Shown here: piece after piece, positions 1 through 6,882 of the stretch
Numbering within the stretch: position 1 is the first letter of the stretch
How the letters are laid out: each line of letters starts with the position of its first letter
NCBI GenBank assembly: GCA_035293845.1
Contig: DATGMB010000081.1
Span: 1 to 22,224 of the forward strand
Reading direction: 5' to 3'
Source of the DNA: DATGMB01 sp035293845
Lineage (GTDB): Bacteria; Acidobacteriota; Terriglobia; Bryobacterales; Bryobacteraceae
DNA length: 22,224 nt
Notes under the pieces: generated by a model
Databases searched by the model: none
The model's input: only the letters and a program-made list of their open reading frames with translations
Told to the model about the DNA's origin: nothing
Made by a program: the position numbers and the translations under genes

Positions 1-1
1 T

Positions 2-142
2 GTCATTTTAGTGATGGAGGAAGGCAGCGTGGTGGAGCGCGGCACACATGACGAGCTGATGGCGGCGCGCGGCGCCTATCATGCGATGGTCGAGAGGCAG
101 ATGCAATCGCACGCCCAGGGCGGGGAAGAAGTACTGCGGTAA
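2..142 (+). CDS. ABC transporter ATP-binding/permease protein, C-terminal fragment
   Basis: Only the last 46 codons are present; the gene starts before the window. The translated tail reads VILVMEEGSVVERGTHDELM and then a short helix ending in EEVLR. This is the stretch that follows the H-loop in ABC exporter nucleotide-binding domains, where a beta strand with the 'G-x-hydrophobic-x-E-x-G-T/S-H-x-E-L' pattern leads into the last helices. The protein is probably a half-size exporter of the MsbA/LmrA type, because the ATPase domain sits at the extreme C-terminus. The substrate cannot be told from this fragment. The stop codon TAA is at 140-142 and lies 7 bp from the end of a small convergent reading frame. 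Confidence 0.85.
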   Translation, partial: VILVMEEGSVVERGTHDELMAARGAYHAMVERQMQSHAQGGEEVLR

Positions 143-149
143 GCGTTGG

Positions 150-314
150 TCAGTGAGTGGCGGAGGGCCACAGCCCGCCGATCGCCACGAACAACACGCC
201 CGCCGTCAAAATCCACCGTTCCCGCGGCAGCGCATCCGCCTGCACCGTGAATCCGGTCCGCCGCTTGCCGAGAAATAGCCGCGCGAACAGCCGGAAGAGG
301 CTGACGGGGTTCAT
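150..314 (-). CDS. Putative small single-pass membrane protein (54 aa)
   Basis: This reading frame has an ATG at 314 and a TGA at 150-152. The product begins MNPVSLFRLFARLFLGKRR and ends with a hydrophobic segment (about residues 34-50, WILTAGVLFVAIGGLW). It therefore looks like a small protein with an amphipathic basic N-terminal half and one C-terminal membrane helix. It exactly fills the gap between the ABC transporter stop and the upstream region of the divergent serine hydrolase. No good ribosome binding site is visible. Instead a perfect palindrome (316-329) lies directly before the ATG. No family is recognised. It may be a chance frame in GC-rich DNA, but the hydrophobic segment and neat fit argue for a real gene. 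Confidence 0.45.
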   Translation of the reverse strand: MNPVSLFRLFARLFLGKRRTGFTVQADALPRERWILTAGVLFVAIGGLWPSATH

Positions 315-315
315 C

Positions 316-329
316 GCGGGATTTCCCGC
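316..329. promoter_or_regulatory. 14-bp palindrome between divergent genes
   Basis: GCGGGATTTCCCGC has 6-bp arms and a TT centre. It lies just upstream of the small membrane ORF (minus) and 32 bp before the preferred ATG of the serine hydrolase (plus). It could be an operator for the divergent pair or a leader hairpin. There is only one copy and no other support. Confidence 0.3.
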
Positions 330-361
330 TCGTGCGTCAAATCGTTGATAGGATCGGATCG

Positions 362-1315
362 ATGCAACCCCGCGAGCCTATCCACGACCGGCTCGTTTCC
401 GCGTGGCGGCGGGCCAACGGCGCGCCATCGGTGAGCGTTGCGGTCTTTCGCTTCGGCGCCCTGCTCCACGCCGCGGGGTACGGCGCGGCATCCGTCGAAA
501 CCGTGTACCAGACCGCCTCGCTCGGCAAGCACTTCACGGCTGCGCTGGCGCTGCTGCTATCGGCCTCCGGCGAACTGCCGGCGCTCGATGCGCCGGTCTT
601 GCGATGCTTCCCCGAGTTGCCCGAAACGTGGCGGGAAATTACGCTCCGGCAGTTACTCAGCCACACGGCCGGCATCCCGGCCGCGGGCTACGACGGCCTC
701 GATCTCTCGTCCGATTACAGCGACGCCGCCATCGCAACCGCCATCGCTTCCGGCGGCGAGCTGCATTTTCCGCCCGGCACGGCATGGGAATACTCCAACG
801 CCGGTTACGTGCTGGCCGGCATCGCGATCGGCCGCCTCACCGGCAGATTCTACGGCGACCTGCTTCGCGAGCGCATCTGGGAGCCGCTCGGGATGACTCG
901 CGCCGCGGTGACGGCAGCGGACACGGCCCCCGGCTACTGCCGCCGTGAGGATGGAAGCCTCGCCCGCGCCCCGTTTGTCTCCCCCACGCTGAACCGGCTC
1001 GCCGATGGCGGACTCACGCTCTCCGTCCTCGATTTCGCCCGATGGGAAGCCGCATTGTGCGGCGATTGGGGCCGCGCGATCGCTGAAATGTTTGTCGAAA
1101 CCCGGCTGGCGAGCGGCGCGGGCTGCGGCTACGGTCTCGGCTGGTTTCTAAGCTCCGCGGCTCGCGGTCGCGTTGCCGAGCACGATGGCGGTTGGCAAGG
1201 CTACAGCACCGCCATGGTGCGCTACCTGGATCGCGGCATCTCCGCCGTGGTGCTCTCCAATCTCGAGGACACCCGCGCTTCCGGCCTTGCCCATGCCCTC
1301 GCGACAGACATCTGA
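362..1315 (+). CDS. Beta-lactamase-family serine hydrolase (class C / esterase type)
   Basis: This is a 317-residue protein of the PF00144 family, which includes class C beta-lactamases, D-Ala-D-Ala peptidases and esterases. The three catalytic motifs are present: SxxK as S53-L-G-K56, YxN as Y144-S-N146, and an HxG-type third motif at H274-D-G-G277 in place of KTG. The HxG form is more usual in esterases and peptidases of this family than in true beta-lactamases, so resistance should not be assumed. No signal peptide is visible, so it may act in the cytoplasm. The frame opens at a GTG at 332, but the ATG at 362 is preferred because AGGAT lies a short way upstream and the shorter protein starts just before the conserved domain. 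Substrate unknown. Confidence 0.85.
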   Translation: MQPREPIHDRLVSAWRRANGAPSVSVAVFRFGALLHAAGYGAASVETVYQTASLGKHFTAALALLLSASGELPALDAPVLRCFPELPETWREITLRQLLSHTAGIPAAGYDGLDLSSDYSDAAIATAIASGGELHFPPGTAWEYSNAGYVLAGIAIGRLTGRFYGDLLRERIWEPLGMTRAAVTAADTAPGYCRREDGSLARAPFVSPTLNRLADGGLTLSVLDFARWEAALCGDWGRAIAEMFVETRLASGAGCGYGLGWFLSSAARGRVAEHDGGWQGYSTAMVRYLDRGISAVVLSNLEDTRASGLAHALATDI

Positions 1316-1375
1316 CGGCTTGGCACCAAAACTGCACAACTACAGAGGACAAGCTTCTCAAGAGAGGGGACTGTT

Positions 1376-1816
1376 ATGACGTGTGCAGATGTGATGACGA
1401 AAGACCCCGCCTGCTGTGTTCCTGGGGACAATGTCGCCAGAGTGGCGAAAATCATGAAAACGGAAAATGTCGGTTCCGTACCCGTTTGCGGGAGCCGCAA
1501 GAGCCGCAATCTCATCGGCATCGTGACGGACCGCGATCTCGCGCTCAACATTATTGCCGAGGAACGCGATCCTTCGAGCGTCCTCGTGCAGGATGTCATG
1601 ACCAAAAATCCATTCACGTGCCGTCCCGATGACGATCTGCTACAGGCACTCAACACCATGCAGACCCATCAGGTACGCCGGATTCCGGTCGTCGATAAAG
1701 ACGGGCAGCTCGTCGGAATCATCGCGCAGGCCGATATTGCGACTCGCGTTGCCGAGCCGGAGAAGACGGCCCAGACGGTAGGCAAAATCTCCAGACCGGC
1801 GGTGGCCCGGGCATAA
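1376..1816 (+). CDS. CBS-domain pair protein
   Basis: This 146-residue protein consists almost only of two CBS domains, about residues 1-62 and 70-132. Each begins with a DVMTK-type motif (ADVMTKDP, QDVMTKNP) and contains the VGSVPV or VRRIPVVD strand followed by LIGIVTDRD or LVGIIAQAD. Such stand-alone CBS pairs form a Bateman module that binds adenosine nucleotides or S-adenosyl compounds and acts as an energy or redox sensor on partner proteins. The start is well placed: GAGAGGGGA lies just before the ATG. The gene is 60 bp downstream of the serine hydrolase and ends just before a palindrome at 1818-1842. The partner protein is not evident. Confidence 0.9.
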   Translation: MTCADVMTKDPACCVPGDNVARVAKIMKTENVGSVPVCGSRKSRNLIGIVTDRDLALNIIAEERDPSSVLVQDVMTKNPFTCRPDDDLLQALNTMQTHQVRRIPVVDKDGQLVGIIAQADIATRVAEPEKTAQTVGKISRPAVARA

Positions 1817-1817
1817 A

Positions 1818-1842
1818 GGTGGCGCAGGCCCATGGCCTGCGC
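1818..1842. repeat. REP-like palindromic intergenic repeat, copy 1
   Basis: A 25-bp element contains a perfect 9-bp inverted repeat (GCGCAGGCC, loop CAT, GGCCTGCGC) preceded by GGTG. The identical 25 bp occur again at 11286-11310. It sits between the 3' ends of two convergent genes, two bases after the CBS gene stop, where it could stop transcription from both sides, although no T-run follows. Two identical copies, each directly after a stop codon, suggest a dispersed REP-like family. Confidence 0.7.
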
Positions 1843-1853
1843 TTCTTCTTTGC

Positions 1854-2303
1854 TCATTCGCGGGGGCGCGCGGACCCGGCCCGCAGAGTCTTCACGGTTC
1901 TTCGATGTGGCGCCGCCCGCCCCTTTCCGGCCCCAACGGCCTTCGCAAGCTGCTCGACCTTCGCGATCAGATCCTCCGCGTCAAAGGGCTTCTGCAAGAA
2001 CGGCGCATTGTTCGGCAGCAGTCCCTCGGCGAGCAGGTTTCGCGCCGGTTCGTCGGAGGTGTACAACACCTGCATCTTCGGATAGAGACGGTGCAGCCGG
2101 TGCGCCACCTCCGCGCCGTTCGTGGTCGTCAGCACGGCCTCGGTGATCAGCACATCGATCGTTTCCCCGCGGTGGCGCTCGATCAGGTGTTCCGCATCCG
2201 CCAGCGTCCCGGCCTCCAGGACCGTGTGGCCGGCGGTTCGCAGCGTTTCCGCGAACACGCTGCGGAGAGCGTGGTGGTCATCGGCATATAGGATCGTACT
2301 CAC
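1854..2303 (-). CDS. Receiver-domain protein with Glu at the phosphorylation site
   Basis: This 149-residue protein is a stand-alone CheY-like receiver with a basic, Ala/Arg-rich tail and no output domain. The acidic pair D8-D9, the conserved Thr at T82 in the LYTSD strand and the switch lysine K105 (QKPF) are all in place. At the phospho-acceptor position, in the strand D50-V-L-I-T-E-A, a Glu (E55, codon GAG at 2139-2141) replaces the Asp. Glu often imitates phospho-Asp, so the protein may be locked in an active-like state or signal without phosphorylation. The start is a GTG at 2303, chosen because AGGGAGG precedes it and the receiver begins at once. It follows the synthetase stop by 26 bp, so the two are probably co-transcribed. 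Confidence 0.85.
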   Translation of the reverse strand: MSTILYADDHHALRSVFAETLRTAGHTVLEAGTLADAEHLIERHRGETIDVLITEAVLTTTNGAEVAHRLHRLYPKMQVLYTSDEPARNLLAEGLLPNNAPFLQKPFDAEDLIAKVEQLAKAVGAGKGRAAPHRRTVKTLRAGSARPRE

Positions 2304-2329
2304 CGCAACCTCCCTGGATGGTGGCGCAA

Positions 2330-5300
2330 TCAGCTCGCCAATGTATACGACTCCTCGCCGCGCCCCGTGCCGCCCGGAACGCCGCGGGCCGGGATGCCGC
2401 GCCAGTCCGTGCCCGGCGGAATCGCTTCGCCCTTCATCGCCAGCGAAAGCGCGTCGAGCGCCGCCCCCGCGCCGATCGTCGCATCGTAGAGCACGATGGC
2501 TCGCGTGCCGATCTGAGCGCCGGCGCCGATCGTGACCTTCGACATTTTCATCACACGATCCTCGAACAGATGCGTCTGTAGCGATGCCGCCCGGCCGATC
2601 GCGGCATCGTCGCCCACGCGCACCAGGTCGAACTCCGTGAGGAATGTCGTCTCGCAGTAGACCCGTTTGCCCATTTGCGCGCCGAATGGGCGCAGGACCG
2701 CCGCGAGCCACGGCGTGCCCGTCGCTAGCGCAGCCAGAGCGGGCACCGTGAAGCTCTCGTACAACCCCGTGATCAGCTCGGAATGCCGGACGAACGGCGC
2801 CCAGAGCGGCTCGACCCGCGGACGATAGCGGCCCACGACCGCCCACTTGAATGCTGCGACCAGCAGCGTCGCCGCCGCGGCGGCGCTCAGATACACCGCG
2901 GGCATCGCGAGCACCACCGCCGCTGCGCCGTGTGCTGCGATGCGGAAGCCCGCCGCGGTGGCCGCGACCCCCACCGCGTAGAACAGCGCCGGCGGCAGCA
3001 CCACGCGGAACAGTTCGACGAAAAGCCGGTACGCGACCAGCCGCACGGGCGGTGTGTAAGTCAGGTCTTCCGCAAAAGCCTGCGATGCCTCCCGCCGCGG
3101 CAGGAACAGCGCCGGCGAGCCGAGCCAGGACGAATCGGGCCGCAGTCCCTCATGCGGCACGACCGACTGCACGCCGATCAGGCAGCGATCCGGCAGCCGC
3201 CGGCCGCTGTGGATCACCGCCGCATTGCCGAGGAACGTCCGGCTGCCCACTTCCGTGCGCGCCAGCGCCACCCAGCCGCGGTGAAACACGGCCGCTCCGA
3301 TCGAGGCGATATCGGCCGCGAAGCACTCGGTTCCCAGCGTCAGCAGGTCCGGGTCGATGTGCGAGACGGTCGAGACTTCCGAGCGCGGGCCGATGGCCGC
3401 GCCCAGCGCCCGCAGCCACGGCAGCGTGTAGAGCGTCGCATAGAGCGTCTTCGTCACCGCCAGGCTCGCGCACACCAGTTGATCCGAAGCCCATTTCCGC
3501 AGGCCGAACCACGAGTGCTGCGGATAGATGCCGGGCTGCACACGCGGCAGGAGGATGCGCTTGCCTGCGAACACCGCCGCACACATCGCGATCACAAAAC
3601 TCAGGCCCGCAAGCGGCGTGAGCGCCAGCGCGGCCGCGAGGCCGCGCGCCCGGTCCGCCCATGCGAGCAGCACCAGGCCGGGCAGCGCCGCCCCGAGCGG
3701 CAGAAGCTCGAGCAGGATGGCAACGGCCACGAAGGCGGCCCAGAGCGGGATGCCGGTGCTCGCCGGCGACTGGCCCCGCGCTTCGATCTCCGCGAGCAAT
3801 CCATCGGTGCGACCGGTGCGCTGTGCCGGCGAACCCGCCCAGCTTTCGAATTCCGGGATGGTTTGACCGCCGGCCACCAGCGTCTGCTCGCCGATGCGAG
3901 CGCCCGCGCCGACCGCAGCCCCCGCCATCACCACGGCCTTGGTCCCGATGAACGCGTCCGCCCCAATGCGGACCGGAGCCATCCGCAGCCGGCCGCCCTC
4001 GATCGCGAACGGCTGGATTTCCGCGTCATAGCCGATGCTGGCGCGGTCGCCGATCTCGATCAGGTCCGGCAGGTGCAGTTGAGAGGTGGCAATCTGGCAG
4101 CCGCGCCCCACCTTTGCCCCGAGCAGCCGTGCGTAGATCGGCATCAGCGGCGAGCCCGCCAGAAATGGCATGGGTGAGAACTCGAGCGCCTTGCGCACCA
4201 GCCACCAGCGGCAGAAATACCATCCCCAAAGCGGATATTCGCCGGGCCGAAAGCGGCCGATCAGCGCCCATTTGAGCGCCAGTGGAATCAGGAACGAAAC
4301 CATCACCACGAGCAGCGGCAGGAAGAGATCGAGCTCCGTCAGGCCTGGCGCGCGAGAATGCCGGTGCGCGGCGAGCAACAGCGAGACCGGCGCGCCCAGA
4401 ACAGCCAGCAAGCCATAGAGCAGCGCGAATTGCGCCAGACCCGCGGCCCAGACCCGCCGGTTCGAATACCGCGCCGCCGCTTGCTCCGTCTGCGCGGGCG
4501 CCGCCGGATCCTGGGATGCCACCAGCGCCGCGAGCGAGCGGATCGTCGGATTCGTGTAGACGTCCGCCACGCTGAGCCGCGCCATCTCCGGCTCCTTGCG
4601 CAAGCCCGCGAGCAGCCGCGCCGCCAGCAGCGAATGGCCGCCCAGGTCGAGGAAGAAATCGGACTCCACCGAAATCCGCTCCAGCCCGAAAAGCGCCTGC
4701 CAGATTGCCGCGATCTTCTGCTCCAGATCCGTGGCCGGCGGTTCGTAGCCCGCCTGTAATGTCACACGCGGCAGCACCGGCGCCGGCAGCCCGCGCCGGT
4801 CGGCCTTGCCGCTGGCCAGCACCGGGATGGCATCCAGCACCTCGATGTATGCGGGCATCATGTACGCGGGGAGCCGCCGCCGCAATTCGCTCGCCAGCCG
4901 TTGGCGGAGGGGCTCGACGGGCGATGGCCCGTGCAGCGTCACGTACGCGGCGAGGTCCTCGGCCGGCGCGCCGTCCGGAAATACCGCGACCATAGCCTCT
5001 TGGACATCCGGATCCGTGCGCAGGACGGCCTCAATCTCCGCCAATTCGATGCGATGGCCCCGGATCTTCACCTGGCTGTCCGTGCGGCCCAGATACTCGA
5101 TCTCGCCATCCGGCATCAGCCGGCCCAGGTCGCCAGAGCGATACATGCGCTCGCCCGGCGCGAAAGGGTCCGGCACGAATTTCGCATCCGTGAGGTCCGG
5201 ACGATTCACATATCCCTGCGCGACCCCCGCGCCGCCGATGCAGATCTCGCCGGTCTCGCCGTGCGGAACGGGGCGGAGCGATGGATCGAGCACGTACACG

Positions 5301-6310
5301 CGATAGCCCGGCATCGGCCGCCCGATCGTCACCGGCCGGCCCGGCCTAAGCTCGCACCAGGTAGCGGTCACGGTCGTTTCAGTCGGGCCGTAGGTATTGA
5401 GAATGCGGCGGCCCGGCCGGCTCCACCGCTCCACGAGCTCGCGCGGGCAGGGTTCGCCGCCCACGATCAGCGTGCGGATCGAGGGCACGTCGCGATCGAG
5501 CGTCGCGAGCAGCGTCGGCACGCAGCACAGCACCGTGATCTTCTGCTCGTTCAGGAATCCGGCCAGTGCCGGACCGAACTTTCGTTCGTCCGTGGGGCCT
5601 GCGATCAGCGTTCCGCCGCCGGCGAACGTGGGCCAGATTTCTTCGATCGAGAAATCGAAGGCGATGGTCATTCCCTGGTAGACGCGATCGCCCCGCCCGA
5701 CGCCGTAAATCGGCGCGCACGCCGAGAGGAAGTGGCAGATGTTGGCGTGCGTGACCGCAACGCCCTTCGGCCGCCCCGTGGTTCCGGAGGTGTAAATGAT
5801 GTACGCGAGCGCGTCGCTTCGCCCCTCCACAGCCGGCCGCGCCGGGGCCATCGCGCTCAGGGCGGCGGCCTCGCGGTCGAGACACAGCGCCGGGCAGCCC
5901 AGCCGCGGATGCGCGGCAGCGAGGTCCGAAGTGGTCAGCAGGAGCGTGGCGCCGGAGTCCGCGGTCATGAATGCGAGCCGCTCCGCCGGATAGGAAGGGT
6001 CCAGGGGAACGAACGCCGCTCCGGCCTTCAACGCCGCGAGCAGCGCGACATAGGTGTGGGCCGAGCGATTCAGCAGGATTGCCACCGTGCAGCCGGCCCC
6101 CGCGCCGCGCGCCAGCAGGAGATGCGCCAGGCGGTTGGCGCGATCTTCGAGCCCGGCATACGTCAGCCGCTCTGCGCCCGCGATCAGCGCCAGCGCATGC
6201 TCCGGCGCGCGGTCTGCGCGCTCCTCAAAGAAGTGTTGGAGTCGCCGCGGTGGTGCAGTCCGAAGTTCGTGATGGAGATCGGCGCCGGCCTTGAGCTCGA
6301 GTGTCGCCAT
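2330..6310 (-). CDS. Pls/PosA-type membrane-bound non-ribosomal peptide synthetase (A-T-TM-C-like)
   Basis: This 1326-residue synthetase should activate an amino acid as AMP ester, load it on its own carrier domain and polymerise it at the membrane. The adenylation domain covers about residues 25-510: YTSGTTGRPKG at 173-183, TYGPTETT at 306-313, YRSGDLGR at 390-397, and the catalytic lysine in SGK at 502. The carrier domain (about 525-595) has the pantetheine serine in LGGHS at S560. No condensation domain is present. Instead there are three pairs of hydrophobic helices (about 620-685, 855-915, 1098-1152), each followed by a left-handed beta-helix-like segment with IGxxAxIG repeats. This matches epsilon-poly-L-lysine synthetase and the TIGR02353 terminal domain in order and length (about 1300 residues). 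The ATG at 6310 is preferred over one at 6355. The polymer is unknown; substrate-pocket residues suggest a basic amino acid. Confidence 0.9.
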   Translation of the reverse strand: MATLELKAGADLHHELRTAPPRRLQHFFEERADRAPEHALALIAGAERLTYAGLEDRANRLAHLLLARGAGAGCTVAILLNRSAHTYVALLAALKAGAAFVPLDPSYPAERLAFMTADSGATLLLTTSDLAAAHPRLGCPALCLDREAAALSAMAPARPAVEGRSDALAYIIYTSGTTGRPKGVAVTHANICHFLSACAPIYGVGRGDRVYQGMTIAFDFSIEEIWPTFAGGGTLIAGPTDERKFGPALAGFLNEQKITVLCCVPTLLATLDRDVPSIRTLIVGGEPCPRELVERWSRPGRRILNTYGPTETTVTATWCELRPGRPVTIGRPMPGYRVYVLDPSLRPVPHGETGEICIGGAGVAQGYVNRPDLTDAKFVPDPFAPGERMYRSGDLGRLMPDGEIEYLGRTDSQVKIRGHRIELAEIEAVLRTDPDVQEAMVAVFPDGAPAEDLAAYVTLHGPSPVEPLRQRLASELRRRLPAYMMPAYIEVLDAIPVLASGKADRRGLPAPVLPRVTLQAGYEPPATDLEQKIAAIWQALFGLERISVESDFFLDLGGHSLLAARLLAGLRKEPEMARLSVADVYTNPTIRSLAALVASQDPAAPAQTEQAAARYSNRRVWAAGLAQFALLYGLLAVLGAPVSLLLAAHRHSRAPGLTELDLFLPLLVVMVSFLIPLALKWALIGRFRPGEYPLWGWYFCRWWLVRKALEFSPMPFLAGSPLMPIYARLLGAKVGRGCQIATSQLHLPDLIEIGDRASIGYDAEIQPFAIEGGRLRMAPVRIGADAFIGTKAVVMAGAAVGAGARIGEQTLVAGGQTIPEFESWAGSPAQRTGRTDGLLAEIEARGQSPASTGIPLWAAFVAVAILLELLPLGAALPGLVLLAWADRARGLAAALALTPLAGLSFVIAMCAAVFAGKRILLPRVQPGIYPQHSWFGLRKWASDQLVCASLAVTKTLYATLYTLPWLRALGAAIGPRSEVSTVSHIDPDLLTLGTECFAADIASIGAAVFHRGWVALARTEVGSRTFLGNAAVIHSGRRLPDRCLIGVQSVVPHEGLRPDSSWLGSPALFLPRREASQAFAEDLTYTPPVRLVAYRLFVELFRVVLPPALFYAVGVAATAAGFRIAAHGAAAVVLAMPAVYLSAAAAATLLVAAFKWAVVGRYRPRVEPLWAPFVRHSELITGLYESFTVPALAALATGTPWLAAVLRPFGAQMGKRVYCETTFLTEFDLVRVGDDAAIGRAASLQTHLFEDRVMKMSKVTIGAGAQIGTRAIVLYDATIGAGAALDALSLAMKGEAIPPGTDWRGIPARGVPGGTGRGEESYTLAS

Positions 6311-6318
6311 AGGGAGCG

Positions 6319-6337
6319 CGAAGCGACCGCAGCTTCG
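6319..6337 (-). promoter_or_regulatory. Hairpin just upstream of the synthetase start
   Basis: On the minus strand CGAAGC and GCTTCG form a perfect 6-bp stem with a 7-nt loop, ending 8 nt before the synthetase ATG. The start has no clear Shine-Dalgarno sequence, so this hairpin could affect translation. A chance match in GC-rich DNA is also possible. Confidence 0.25.
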
Positions 6338-6427
6338 TCGACTTACCCAAAGCAACTTGGTGCCCGGCCTGCCCGGACCGACACTCGACCGTTCAGAGAG
6401 GAAGCATCTGCTGGCGACCCAATTGCA

Positions 6428-6880
6428 CTACATCCCGCCGCGCGCTTCCGCTTCCGCCAGCCACCCGCGCCGCAGCCGCTCCTGCGGCACGCTCGAAAGA
6501 TAAGGCTTAATATCCAGAATCGGAGTCCCGTCCAGCATATCGACGCCGCGCACGCGCAGTGCCGCCCCTTCGCGGCCCAGCAGTTCCACCACCGTCAAGC
6601 CGATCGGATTCGGCCGCCGCGGCGACCGCGTGGCAAACACCCCGTGCGGCCGGTTGTTATCGCTCGGCGGCGTGGCTACCAGGCTCGCACCGTCGGCGCG
6701 GTCGAAGACCCAAATCACGTACAAGTGAGAAAAGCCTTCGATATCCGCGAGCCCCGGCTCGAACTCCGGCCGGATTTCGAGCACGCCCTCCGCCTCGTGC
6801 GTGACTCCCAATCCCTTCGGAATCTCGCGCGTGGCCTGGTACGGGCTCCGCACGTACCCGATCGGCTCCATCGAATACAT
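6428..6880 (-). CDS. TrmO-like (TsaA/YaeB domain) protein, short form
   Basis: This protein of about 150 residues belongs to the PF01980 family. Its founding member TrmO adds a methyl group from S-adenosylmethionine to N6 of t6A37 in threonine tRNAs. The N-terminus MEPIGYVRSPY and the block DNNRPHGVFATRSPRRPNPI are the family hallmarks, followed by the LDGTPILDIKPYL motif. It contains only the core beta-barrel domain and lacks the C-terminal extension of the 235-residue E. coli enzyme. Short single-domain members are common and their activity is less certain. Two in-frame starts exist, ATG at 6880 (MYSMEP) and ATG at 6871 (MEP); neither has a strong ribosome binding site. The first lies 2 bp after the stop of the upstream TIM-barrel gene, so translation is probably coupled. 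Confidence 0.82.
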   Translation of the reverse strand: MYSMEPIGYVRSPYQATREIPKGLGVTHEAEGVLEIRPEFEPGLADIEGFSHLYVIWVFDRADGASLVATPPSDNNRPHGVFATRSPRRPNPIGLTVVELLGREGAALRVRGVDMLDGTPILDIKPYLSSVPQERLRRGWLAEAEARGGM

Positions 6881-6882
6881 TG

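Noticed and set aside
332..361. GTG at 332 as start of the serine hydrolase
   Set aside because: It lies 2 bp from a palindrome with no ribosome binding site; the ATG at 362 has AGGAT upstream and fits the domain start.
362..1315. Antibiotic-resistance beta-lactamase
   Set aside because: The third motif is HDG instead of KTG and there is no signal peptide, so an esterase or peptidase role is at least as likely.
2783..4177. A 464-codon plus-strand frame opposite the synthetase C-terminal half
   Set aside because: Arg/Gln-rich composition with no domain, antisense to clear membrane helices and hexapeptide repeats.
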